64,000 nucleotides of DNA from Zantedeschia hybrid cultivar (taxonomy: Eukaryota; Streptophyta; Magnoliopsida; Alismatales; Araceae), in the NCBI GenBank assembly GCA_030544215.1, contig JARZZO010000001.1:39893670-39957669 (forward strand). Direction: 5' to 3'. Shown in pieces: positions 42,676 through 54,700 of this stretch (position 1 is its first letter; each line of letters starts with the position of its first letter). A program made the position numbers and the translations under genes. The notes beneath the pieces were generated by a model. It made no database searches and was not told the DNA's origin. It was given only the letters and a program-made list of their open reading frames with translations.

Positions 42676-43896
42676 ATGTCCATGACATGGCGCACAAAGA
42701 TCTCCCAAAGTCTGATCCCCAAGCCCTTCTATATGGGAGAAGAACTGGTCAAAGGTCATAGAAGGTGTCTTTTCAATTGTTTGGCTCTTCAACTTTTGAA
42801 CATACTTGGCATAATTTGCTTGAAACTAGGCATGATATTGTTGTTCAGTAGGAAATCTTGCTCTATTCTTCACTGGCTTAGGATCCATAGCAATTTTAAA
42901 AAACCCTTCCAAGTTCAGGTAACATCTAAGACATTTATCAGCAACCACTTTTTTCATAATGTAGAAGGGAAGGTACTTCCCATACCTCCATTTTCTGTAA
43001 GTGTCTATAGAAGCATCTATAGACTGCATGTCTTCGAACCTATGAATGGAGACAAGAGGCTGATTTTCAAGAAGGAACTACTCGTTCAACTTGTCCAGTT
43101 GTTTCTTGTGGTTCAAGTAGGCTCCTGGCCCATGCATCTAGTGCATATCTCTCTACTTCTGAATACACCTTGGACAATGATTATGAAGAGATGATGCTTT
43201 TCTGTTGTGCAATCCTTAGGAATCTATGGAAAGGCAGGGGTCTAAAGGTCTTAGCTTGAAATTTGGCTACCAATTTTTCATAGACTTCCATCACTCGTTC
43301 CCTTCTGGAATATCCATACATAGATAGTGCAATTGGAGAAACCTGAGGCACTGAGTGAAGGCTTCAACATTGAAGTTTGCCTTGAAATCCTTGCCTAGAC
43401 TCTTGAGTTTATTTAGCTCTGGTTTGATGAAGGTTTGATATTGACTAAAATTGATCCCAGGAAGATTTAGAGCAAACCTTGCATTATTTATCTTGTAGAA
43501 AATTTCATACTTTTTGATAATCGTATCTCTGACTGGTTTCCACCTGTTGTTGTGCTATGCCTCAAGCCATTGTATCAAAGTTAGTTGCGACTGATTTGAA
43601 GCCCTTCTATTAGCATTCTCAAACTGAAACTTGGTATACTCTTCTGGATTTTTGTTGGCCCACTTAACTTCAATTTAATAGGCATATCTGGATTTAAGTT
43701 CAGCAAGTTTTTGTTTGGATATACATCTATATTCTACAAATTGCCTAATGTGGTCATTTAAAGGAATTATTGGTAATCCTAAGTACTCAAGTTTGGCATT
43801 TCTCTCGATGGCTTCAATATACAATACTCTTCTCTTTAGTGCTGTTGGGAAGACATCTCGGAAGAGAGGAAATAAATATCTATCAACAAATGGCAC
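42676..43896 (-). pseudogene. ORF upstream of copia 3' LTR (envelope-like position), degenerate
   Basis: Leftwards from 43896 it reads MPFVDRYLFPLFRDVFPTALK, EYLGLPIIPLNDHIRQFVEY, then pieces such as NANRRASNQSQLTLIQWLEA. A later block is DASIDTYRKWRYGKYLPFYIMKK (43029 on). Several stops and indels interrupt about 400 codons. The position, between the lost RT and the 3' LTR of a SIRE-type element, is where the extra or envelope-like ORF lies in that lineage. I do not recognise a domain, so the function is open. Confidence 0.5.
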
Positions 43897-44149
43897 CTCT
43901 GCATGTGCCTCTTGCTGCTGTGGTTGAGAAGGTTCCTCTGCTGTCTGAGCTGGATGGGGAGCTTGACCAGTTATCTTCTCTTCCTGCAGGTGAAGAATTG
44001 GGTAGGAGGTATGTCATCCTATGCAACTTCAACTTTGGAAGCATTCCTCTTCTTGGAAGGAGGAGGATTGACCTTCTTGGATTTTGGGAGATCAAGTTCC
44101 TTAGGAGATGAAAGAGGGATAGATGAAGTGTAGTAGGAACCCAAGAAGG

Positions 44150-44640
44150 AGAAAGGGGTGGAGATGGAGAGGGATATTGGGCTTGCAAAGTGCGTAGAAT
44201 GCAGTGGAACATAATAATAAAATTTTTATACTTTGCAAAACCCTCGAGTAATCAGTTGCTCGATTTAATAGAACATAAACAACGAATACAAGAGAACAGA
44301 TTCTCACCATGCACAGATGAGGGATCTCCATAAGGCGATGTTGAATCCACGGGACGGATAGCCGCACACGCACATGGCCTCTAAACATATCATCCACATG
44401 GATCTACGCATAGACATGATCTCCTTCTCATAGGTAGCGCGGCCTTCCTTCTACCACCACCGGGGAGAGAGAGAGGAGAGGGACGGCCATAGAAGAAACT
44501 TACGTTCTGGTTAGGATTTTTCTCTACATTCCTCTATTATATATATCCTCTTGACTTTTTCACAAAAGTCTAAAAAATATATAAACATTTATAAACCTGT
44601 AAATCCTTATGTGTATGACCCTCTAGGCCTGATTATCAAC
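44150..44640. other. Unassigned sequence between the two copia elements
   Basis: No coding match. It contains GAGAGAGAGAGG and TATATATATCC stretches. It may be part of a further unidentified repeat. Confidence 0.4.
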
Positions 44641-46233
44641 CTAGTTGAAGGCCCATTTTAAGTCGCATCGATTATTGACTTATTGTGACTTCGATTAACG
44701 TTATAGTTCCCACTTCGATTACTCACGTGTCTCAAATCGATTATAATGCTACCGTTAATCGATTTGTAGCTTGCACTTAACTTCGATTATTTCCATCTGT
44801 ATTATGGATCATCCTTATGGTCTATAATTGATTATCTGCTTTTTTCACTAATTGATTATCCATATGCTATCGTGCTTTGATTAGCCTTATCTCTATGAAT
44901 TGATTACTGTTGCCTCTCTAATCGATTAACTCGACCGATCGTAACTGTGATTAGTGCTACATGGGTAATTGATTAATAGCTATAGTTTAATCGATTCTAA
45001 GACTCGACTATGACTTCAATTACTACTACCTCCTCTAATCGACTTACCAACTGTTTATGACCTTTTTATTGGTGATCTCCAAATTGATTAATGAGTGTAT
45101 TTGTAGTGATTATGTCTTCGTTCTTGCATCGATTAATGTGTTCGATTTTTTAGCGATTTTGACTTCAATTGTATGTGATTGTTGAACCAAATAATGTACT
45201 TATTTTTCCAACGATTACTGGCTCAATTTGTTTCTTTTGAATGAAGTCAAATTGCTTGATCCTTATTCAATTCTTTTTTTATTATTTTAGTGATATTTTC
45301 TTCGATATTTGTGTCTGGTCTATCTAGTAATTCAACTTCTCTCCAACCACAAATATCTATTGGTCTATGTGTGAACTTATTTTATTTTATGCAGTCTCAT
45401 CTCTAGCATCACTTTATTTACGTTATCTTCCTAACTAGAGAGATTATGTATGATCTTCATCTGATAGCTTTTTAGCTTATTTTTAAATTTTTACTATGTT
45501 GACGTTAAGAGGCAGAAAAAGTGTTGTTGTCTTTTTTAGCTCTTATTGGTCCATATTTTTGTCAGAAGATCTCTACCTATCTAGTTATAGATTGTACTTG
45601 GTCACTTTTGACAGCGTGCACCTATTTCATTGTGAAGCTTCTAAGAGGCAAAGTTGAAGCCAGATTGCCTCTCTGTAGTGCTGTGTTGAAGACTCTCTCT
45701 CTGTTCTAAAATTTTTCAAATGTTAGACACAATGGAAGTATTATCTCTAATGTTTCCCTCCATCGATCTAATGGGCAGATTTTGAAGAAGCTGATATGTA
45801 TGAAGCCTTTGATCATAGAGTAACAAATAATAGAAGATACAGAACATAGAATATTGAAAAGCTTGAGCTTCTTCACGTCTAAGATGCTTCTATGCTGAGA
45901 GAAAAAAATTGTGAAGTTTCTAAGAGCTTGAGCTTCCTTTCTATGCACACAGAAGCTCTTAGACATTTTCAGTTTGATCAAGACCAGTGCTACTTGTTTC
46001 ATATTGTTTTTTTGTCTTCATCTTGTTGTGTTCCTCTGAGAACACTTGCCTTTTAGAAGGCACCCTTTATTTCAATGTTTCCTATATTGTTTTGTATTTT
46101 TCTCTTCCTGTTTGTTAGAAGAGAGGGCCTATAGTTGTGCAAGATGGTGTTGTTTCCTCTTCATTAGGTTAAAGAAAGGACCAATTGAGACTGGGGGTTG
46201 CCTATCTGGTATTTAACCTACAAGGGGTTTATA

Positions 46234-49200
46234 CTTTGTGTAGACACGCTAATTTTGACATCATCCTGAGTTAATTTTATGTCATAATTATAATATCCTA
46301 AAATAGTCTGATTTTTTATCATTAATTAATTTTTATTGATTTTTTGAGATTTTTGCTGATTAACGTCAACCATGGCCAACGCCATTTAGATTTCTAGTAG
46401 AAATCAGATCGGAATTAAATCCTTAAATTCAGATAGATTTAACTGAATAACGTCGCCCATGGACGATGCCATTTAGTTCTTAACCCGCCTGGATTTCCGA
46501 TTTGAATTCGAATTAATTTTCTAATCATCTAAAGCACGTCGCTCATGGACAATACAATTTAAGTTTCCTAATTGTTTCTGGTTTCCTTCACAGATTTTCT
46601 TTCTATTTTGGCCCCTCCTAATTAGCTAAATGGCGTCCCTAATAGACGACGCGTTTCAAGAGTTTCTTGATAAACATGATCTGGACGAGCTAATCCGGTT
46701 CTAGAGATTGGAAATATTGCAAATTCCTTGGATGCCTATCCATGGCAAGTTGGATCCGTAGGAGAGGCCTTTTGAAGGCCAAAACCACTCCAAAACCTAC
46801 TATATATATACAATATCACTTTGGCCTTTGATAAAGGTTGGCGATTGGAGAATTCGAAGTTCAAGGCAAGGCTTTTGGAAGCTCTCAAGAAGAAAAACGT
46901 GGACAACAACCCAAGGCTCCTTCTTCCTCCTCCATTGAAGCCATAGAAAACCAAGGCTTTGAAGGGACCAAACCAACCATTTTCTTTTCCTTTTCTTTAC
47001 TAGTCTCTCTATAGTTTTCATATAGATTCATCACTATTTTGATTAGAATTTTCATATCATCTGTAAGGATTGAGGTTTCGGATCCGGTTATCGGGTTAGA
47101 TTCGAGGTCGGATCTCTTAGTTTGGGCCCTGGTGGGGCTGGGGCTTAGTTTCCCAAGCTCGACGCGGTTCAAACGGCGTCCAGCGAGGAGGACGCATTTT
47201 AGGCTATACCACGTGGGCTGGCTTTGGGCCGCGAGAGTGCGGCCTCGGTCATATCGTCTGAATGGCGTCTTGCATGGTCGACGCCATTCAGAGTACGGCC
47301 TTGGCACGTCAGAGTACCGCCGGTCTTATCGTCTGAACGGCGTCGGTCTTGGACGACGCGTTTTAACCGGTTTCTGTTTGACCCCGCGAAGCCTCCCTCC
47401 TTTCCCTCATTTTCGCCTTCTCTCTCTCTCTCCTCTCTTCTCTCCGACTCCGGCGTCTCCTTTCCCCCTCTCCTTTCTTCTTCCTTTCCTCTCTCCATTC
47501 CACCTCTCCCTCCACTCCATCAACCTTCTAACTCCCACCACTACCACCACCACCTCCTCCGCGGCGTTTTTCTCTCCGGACGGTGGCCAACGTCCCGGTG
47601 GAGTAGCGGCGTCCTCGGCGGTACCGGCGGCGGCGTGTACTGTAGCGGTTCGGCGGCTTGGAGCTCGGAGGAGTTCGAGTAACCGGTAGGGTGATGATCC
47701 TCACAATGTTTTGTTTAAAAGCATGTTTTCCCGTTTTGGAGCATGTTTAGGTTAAGCATGTTTAGGAGACTTTTGGGGTGAAAATGCTAATTGCATGTAT
47801 GGAAAAATTGTGGGATTTAATGGGTAGTTAGGTTCACCTCCTTCCCCTCTATGTTTTGTGCCCCTTTTTATACGTTTTGGGGGAGAAATCCCACCTTGTG
47901 GATAGGAGGAAGCGGAGGGGAGAACCTGTCTGTGAGGGTTAAATAGCGTCTGGGGATAGCGACGCCTTTTAGAAAGGCAGCTTCCACCCACGACACGGTT
48001 TAACCCCAGATGACGGACCCTGTGTCTGGACTGAATGGCGTCCGGGGATAGCGACGCCTTTTAAAAAGGCGACCCCTTTGGATGACGCGTTTTAACCCAT
48101 CTTCCGGGGCCAGTTTTCACATGAACCAGTTTAGGAGACTTGAATGGCGTCGGCCTTGGGCGACGCGATTCAAAACAGAATCTCATTAATTACTGCAATT
48201 AACATGTGTTTGTATTATTAGATAGTTTGGTTAATTGCATGCTTGAAAACATATTCGAGGATGATGAATTCTACGTGATCGGATCGCACCGTGTTGTGTT
48301 TTATGCGATCGTGGCCTAGAGTGACAGTTGTTAGCGCTTAGGCACCCTGTGTCGGTGTAGGAGTGACACGGCGTCGATGTGGGAGTGGCGGGGTGACGCC
48401 TAGAGAGAGGGTCACCTGGTGTACCCCGGGGTATAGCTAGTACCGGTGTGAGAGTGGTACATTCGGAGTGTCACTTGTGCTGGGAGAAGCAGAAACCACC
48501 TGGAGCCTATCGGGCCGGAGTAGCCATCGCGCTATCTGAGGGGTTGCTGTTTGGTCTCAGCGGGTCGATGTTTTTCGCATTCGGCCGTATGGCTTGTGTG
48601 TTTCGCCGAGATGCTTGTTGTGGACTTGTGACGGAGTAGTTTTAGAGTTGTGCATGTTGCCGTTCGAATGCATGCGTTTTATAACGAAATTGGAAAATAT
48701 ATTTACTGCTTTAATTGCTTAAATTGTCTATATTTGTGTTGTTATACTTGTGGGTGTGTGAGTGGGTGGTGGGGATCGAAGGATCCCTACTTAGTCTTTT
48801 TCGATGAGACTCACCCCCTGCGATTTTTAGGTGAGAGTTCCAAACAAGCATAGCGAGGAGAGCGTTGCCTTGGGTTGCGCGCCAACAGCCGCTATTCCGG
48901 GGTATGCCCCGATGTAGTTGTTATTTCCTTTTCTGGCTTGTACGCTTAATTATTTCTTTTCTGTTGGAGTATGTAATTAATTGTTGAGTCAAGTCGAATT
49001 GTAATAATTTTTAATTTTTGCACTTCCTTTACAATTCGATGTGATGTGGATGTTTAGCTTAGTTTATCATTTATTTCTCAGACTTATCGAGATCTTGATT
49101 TGGCTCCAAATCTAATGATTCGGTACCCATTTAGTAATCGGATCCCCGATTATAGGGTGGCGGGTCGTTACATCATCACTCCATCATACACACACCATAT

Positions 49201-49641
49201 CATCTTTTCCATACATATGTATGAAATAGGGGTTTAGAAAACCATAAAGGTGAGTTTTCTTAGTTTATGTTTAGATTGTTTGATAGAATAGTTACTACAC
49301 TACCCCATAGCTCTAATTTTTTTCTTTTCTTTTCTTTGTTCTTCTTTTGCAAGGTTTGAAGGAGAAAAGACTTTGGAAAGAAGGATTGAAAGGCTAAAAG
49401 AAAACACCAAACAACAACAAAAACAAGAGTAAAAAAAGAGAAAAGGCTCTTCTTTTTCGGTCAGCCGAAAAAGAAGAACAAAGGAACGCAATCTCTCGAA
49501 TTTCGCAAGGTTAGTAGCGATCATCCTTTTCATTGAAACCCTCGGTTTCTGGCGATCACGCATTTTTAAATTTGATTTGTTATTTATGTTAACACATGGA
49601 ATCATGATAATCACACACACTATTTGAGCACCTACACTTTG
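46234..49641 (+). mobile_element. Solo LTR of a Tat-like gypsy element (46239-49636, TSD CTTTG)
   Basis: 3,398 bp running from TGTAGACACGCTAATTTTG to GAGCACCTACA, flanked by CTTTG at 46234-46238 and 49637-49641. The termini TGTAG/CTACA are inverted and the opening resembles the Tat LTR at 2476. A TATA-rich promoter is near 46796-46811. It holds about ten GGCGTC/GACGCC hairpins (46366-48180). Inside it, GGGTCGTTACA at 49162-49172 looks like another LTR end, so a further nested LTR is possible. Confidence 0.8.
46366..48180. repeat. Hairpin series with stem AATGGCGTC / GACGCCATT
   Basis: About ten inverted repeats of 28-34 bp: near 46369, 46450, 46530, 46627, 47170, 47260, 47336, 47940, 48034 and 48143. 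The best, at 47260-47289, pairs GAATGGCGTC with GACGCCATTC around a 10-nt loop. Later ones use TTTTA instead of ATT in one arm, which still pairs partly with TAAA in the other. Confidence 0.85.
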
Positions 49642-49899
49642 TGTTAGTGGAACTTTGTAGGTCTAGACAGACTGAACTTGTATAAACCCTATATTATTGT
49701 GTGATTGTTCCTTATTTCTTCTCCATGCTGTGTGATTAGCTTTTAATTTTCGTATCATTTTTAGAGATTTAATTTCTGATAACTCGTTCACCCTCCTTTG
49801 GATTCTCTATAGTCTGGAGATTACATCTTAATTGTACCTAAAGAAAGATAGATAGATAATGACAAACATTTGATTTCTTTGAATAATATGACAAAGAGT

Positions 49900-51784
49900 G
49901 TATTGTGTTGTGCACTCAGAAAGAAGAAGTTTAACAGGATCTCAACATGTAAGACAGCGCAAGAGATGTGATGGAACTACATCTAACATATGAAGGTACA
50001 AATAAAGTGAAGAAAACCAAGATTGACATCCTAGTAACACAAGATGAAAAGTTCAAGATGGAATCTTCATAAACAATCACCCAAATATACAACAGATTCA
50101 CTGACATCACAAATGAATTGATGGCTCTCGATAAGGAGTACGCAGTGGAGATCTAGTTAGAAAAATTCTAAGATCTCTCTCCAGCCAATAGACTCCCAAG
50201 GTGAAAGCTATTGAGAAAGCTAATGACCTCAGTAACATAAGCCTAGAAAAACTCATAGGATCTCTCATAGCCTATGAGATAAATATGGAGAGATTAAGGG
50301 AGAGCAGCTCAAAGAAGAAACTCTGCAATGCTCTGAAAGTTGTCATACCAAATTCAGATGAAACCTCTTCATAAGAAGAGAGTGAAGAAAAAGTCTTCCT
50401 TTCAAGAAGACTACAAAGAATTCTCAAGAAGAAGAAGATAGAAGACACCTCAAATAAAAAATATCACAAGAAAAAAGTTCAACAATTTTAAGAAGCAGGA
50501 ACCTACTTGCTACAAGTGCAAGCAACTAGGTCATATGAAGGCTGATTGCCCTCACCTCAAGAAGAAGGAATACGAGAAGAAAGAGTTCCCAAAGAAGTTT
50601 AAGAAAAACTTTAAGAAGAAGGCCATGAAAGCTGCATGGGACAATGAAGAAGACACCTCAGCATCATTTATCTCAGGAGAAGAAGAAGAAGAAGCAAACC
50701 TAGCCCTTATGATAACCAACTCTCATAATGAAGATGAAATGTAAACTCTAACTCAGCCTGTGAATCATATTCAGATTCAAATGACGAACAATTTTTGGAA
50801 GAGGCCTTTGATGAGATTTATAAAAAATTAAAATTATTTCAAAAGACCTTAAAATGCTTAAAATAGACCATGAAAAATTGAGTGCTATGAGTGCTTCCTT
50901 AAAATCTGAAAAATATAGATTTAGTGCAGGCTAGTACAAGATTAAAATCTGAAAATCAGTCACTCAGTGAGGTTAATAAAACACGTAACATTGAGCTTGA
51001 AGAACTTCATACAAAACTCTCAAAGATAAACAAAGGAAAGATGATTCTTAATGAAAATAAAATCAATGATAATGAGTTAATGCAAGAAAATCAATATTTA
51101 AAATCTTCTCTTGAAAAATTAACTAGAGGTAAAACTTCTAGCACCTTTGCTTGAAAGGACTTAAGATAGATAATAGAAAAGATGCACTCGGTTATGTACC
51201 ACCCAACGCCTATCTGCAGATAAAGCCATCAGAAAATTATCTTCTCCCTAGATTTGTATAAGTCTCAACTTCAACAAGTTCAAAGGGAAGCTCCTTGCAT
51301 AGATTGTTTCTCACATTGTTGTAGATTAGGTAACACTTTCAAAACCTACAGATGGAAGAAGTGGATCTGGGTGCCCAAAGGATCTACATTGGCTACTAAC
51401 ACCAATGTACCCAAAAAAATTTGAGTACGTAAAACCATCAAGTGATAATTGCAGGAAAGCTTAAGAGCATCCAAATAGTACATGGGCAATAGGTATTCGA
51501 GACATATGATAGGTGACTAGACATTATTCAAGTCTATGCAAGCTAAAGGAGGAACAGTCTCCTATGGAGATAATAGAAAAGATAAGGTCATAGGCAATGG
51601 CACTGTTAGCAACAAGTCATCAAATCTGATTAAAGATGTGTTGTGTGATGATGTGTTGAAACACAATCTGATTAGCATCAGCTAGCTGTGTGACAGAGGA
51701 CACAAGGTCTTCTTTGAAGATTGTACAATAACTAAGAATGATAAAGTGATCTTTAAAACTGACAGAGACAAGAACCTTTATGTA
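49900..51784 (+). pseudogene. SIRE-type copia gag and protease/pre-integrase fragment
   Basis: Pieces in order: the gag UBN2-like domain (TYEGTNKVKKTKIDILVTQ near 49990-50045, then RFTDITNELMALDKEY); a CCHC zinc knuckle CYKCKQLGHMKADCP (about 50510-50554); a lysine-rich tail (50535-50744); and a coiled-coil segment (50924-51154). After that come WIWVPKGSTLATNTNVPKK (about 51363), a protease remnant (FKSMQAKGGTVSYGDN) and the pre-integrase motif HNLISIS-LCDRGHKVFF (51663-51716). It then runs straight into LTR sequence at 51785. Integrase core, RT and RNase H are absent. Many stops. Confidence 0.85.
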
Positions 51785-54700
51785 CTACATTTGATTATTG
51801 CTACATCCTCTAATCGATTTACCGACCATTTATGACCTTGATTATCGATGATCTCCAAATTGATTAATGAGTGTATTATGTAAAAATTATGCCTTCGATC
51901 ATACATTGATTATGTGTTCAATTATTCAGTGACTTTGACTTCGATTGTACGTGATTGCTGATCCGATTAATGTAATTATTTTTTCAGTGATTACTAGCTC
52001 AGTTTGTTTCTTTTGAACGAAGTCAAACTACTTGATTTTATTCAATTCATTTCTTATCATTTTAGTAATATTTTCTTCAATATTTGTGTCTGGTCTATGT
52101 AGTAATTCAGCTATAGACATCCGTTGGTTTATGTGTGAACTTGTTCTATTTTATGCAGTCGCATCTCCAGGATCACTTTATTTATGTTATCTTCCTAACT
52201 AGAGAGATTATATATGATCTTCATCTAACAACTTTTTACCTTATTTTTTAGATTTCTACTATGCTGACGTTAAAAGACAGAAAAAGTGTTGTTCCCTTTT
52301 TTAGCTCTTATTAGTCCAAGTTTCTGTCAAAAGATCTCTACCTGCCTAGTTCGAGGTTGTACTTGATCACTTTTAGTAGTATGCACCTGTTTCATTGCGA
52401 AGCTTTTAAGAGGCAAAGTTGAAGCCGGATTGCCTCTCTGTCACGCCATGTAGAAGCTCTCTCTCTCTCTCTCTCTAAAATTTTTCAAATGTTAGACACA
52501 ACGAGACACATTGTCTCTAACACTTCCCTCCAACTAGCAGATTTTAAAGAAGTTGATATATATGAACCCCTTAATCAGAGAGTAACAAATAATACAAAAA
52601 ATAGAACATAGAACATTGAAAAGCTTGAGCTTCTCTACGTCTAAGACACTTTTGTGCTGAGAGAGAAAAGATTGTGAAGATTCTATGAGCTTGAGTGTTA
52701 CGCCTTGGATCTAAGTCATTTTTTTTTCAACTCGGAGTCCGATTTCGTAATCTCAGAACAAATCCCATCATAACAAATAGATATGAGAGCTAAATAACCA
52801 CAAGACGATTCAAATAAATGTCATAACCATCAATTAATCAAAAATATCTAAATATAGTCAATACCAAAGTTCACAAATTACAATATTTATCAATTTGTAT
52901 ATAAATTCTCAATCTCACCAAATAAAGAAAAATATATCAATCTCTCATTATCCCTGCTACATCAAATTTAAGAAAGCTGTAAATTTAAATCTAGATAATC
53001 TCATGAAGATGTCAAATGCCTCAATCAGAAGTCTCCTCAAATTTCAGATTTATTTTCTTAAACTCTGAAAATGTTAATAGGGTTTATGAGTACAACCACT
53101 CATAAGCTTTAAACCACCCATATGATTTAACATATAATAGGTTTTACAAATCACATTATACAAATATACTAAATATGATGTTATGCAATTCTACATATAA
53201 CTCAAATAAGAACATGATATAAAATATGGTCAGATGAAAGTTTATCAAATCAAATATATTTTCTAATAGCATGAATAAATCAACTAACATATATCATATA
53301 TGACAGGATCGAACTCATATTAGATATATCAAATTCTACTAGTTATGATCAGAACGTATCATATATCGAACAGAACATAACAAATTGTCAGGGCGTTACA
53401 TATCGTCGTCCCCTAGACATATCTCATATCAAATAGCAAATATCATAACATAGTAGGTTATCAAATCAGATTCATATCATAGATCACAGGATTATGACAG
53501 ATTCACATGATTCTAAAGAAATAGTTAATCAGGATGATCAATGGATTTAAATGACTAAGCTAAATTCAAATGATCATATAGAGTAAAGATTTCAAATTTA
53601 TGTGCCAATGAAAGAAATCAAATCATACTATAATGGACATGCACCTAAACCACAATATAAGCAGCCAAACAACAGAAATACTAAAGTATCTAGGCAAATG
53701 ATGCAAATGTCTTGGTCACTACGTAGAACCGGGGAGTCTAAGTCCCACCCAACTCCAAACTTCTAGGGCAATACCTATCGACGTTCCCTGATTTAGCCGA
53801 CCGAAAATTAAGATTCCACCCGTTTGCCCTCGGGTTCTAAACAAAATACCCTATCTAATATAGATGCTTAAGATAGAATCGGCCAAATATCTCCTTAAGC
53901 AAAGTCATATAAATATGATACAATCATATAACAGAGATCAAATGATGATAAAGGAGGATCATAGATCTGAAATTTAAATTATCAAAGTGCTATATATAAG
54001 TCAAAATACATACTTTTACATACAAAATAACCACTTAAATAGTCATCATGGCCATATATATAAAAAATCATAGTAAAACTGCCCAAAATAGGTTGCTAGA
54101 CAGAGAAGATAACCAAAAAAAATTATCAGAATTTTCGGAATAAGAAACATATTTTTCGGCCATCAAAACTAATTTTCAAAACTGAAAAACTAACAAATAG
54201 GCCGAATAATATCAAAAAGATTCATAAAATTATAAAACTTGGATTACATGTCAAATAGATCATATGTAAAGTGTGGACAAAATTTCATCAATTTATGGAT
54301 TGGTTTGATATGATTTTTGACTCCCGCTTCGGTTCTAAAAATCTTACTTAAATAGAATTTTAGCAAATCAAAACAGATGTCAAAATAAATAACAAACGGA
54401 GTCATATAATTCTCAAACTTTATAAAAAGTCAATGATAATATAATAAAGATCTCCACAAAATTTGGCATGATTTGGACATGAATATAGTGAGATATAAGA
54501 TTCATAAGTTGTGATTTTGAAATTGCTAAAACAGATTATATAGTCTGAGAAGAATATTACAGAATAAATATCAAAAGAGCTCAAACAATTATGAAAGTTA
54601 TTGGATATAAAGATAACATGAAAAATATACTTTTATCAAAATATCAGCTCAATTGAACGTCGGATAAGGGAGAACAAATATATGTAACTCAGGTGATCAC

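Larger units (their letters stand above)
44650..49830 (+). mobile_element. SIRE-type copia 5' LTR, interrupted by a solo LTR
   Basis: 44650-46238 and 49637-49830 together form one LTR. It matches 51785-52696 plus 56171-56688, for example CTCCAAATTGATTAATGAGTGTAT-type wording and the 3' part AGCTTTTAATTTTCGTA. The 5' end is missing. The AATCGATTA motif recurs at 44650-45170. The break at 46239-49636 is a clean insertion with a CTTTG duplication. Confidence 0.75.

Noticed and set aside
42676..43194. Plus-strand 172-codon frame
   Set aside because: The minus strand reads a more protein-like, interrupted ORF with correct orientation relative to the copia purine tract and LTR, so the plus frame is treated as its shadow.
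47039..47689. Plus-strand frame of 216 codons and overlapping 152-codon frame
   Set aside because: They lie within the TG...CA solo LTR with target duplication, cover its hairpin series and a CT-rich tract, and resemble no protein I know.
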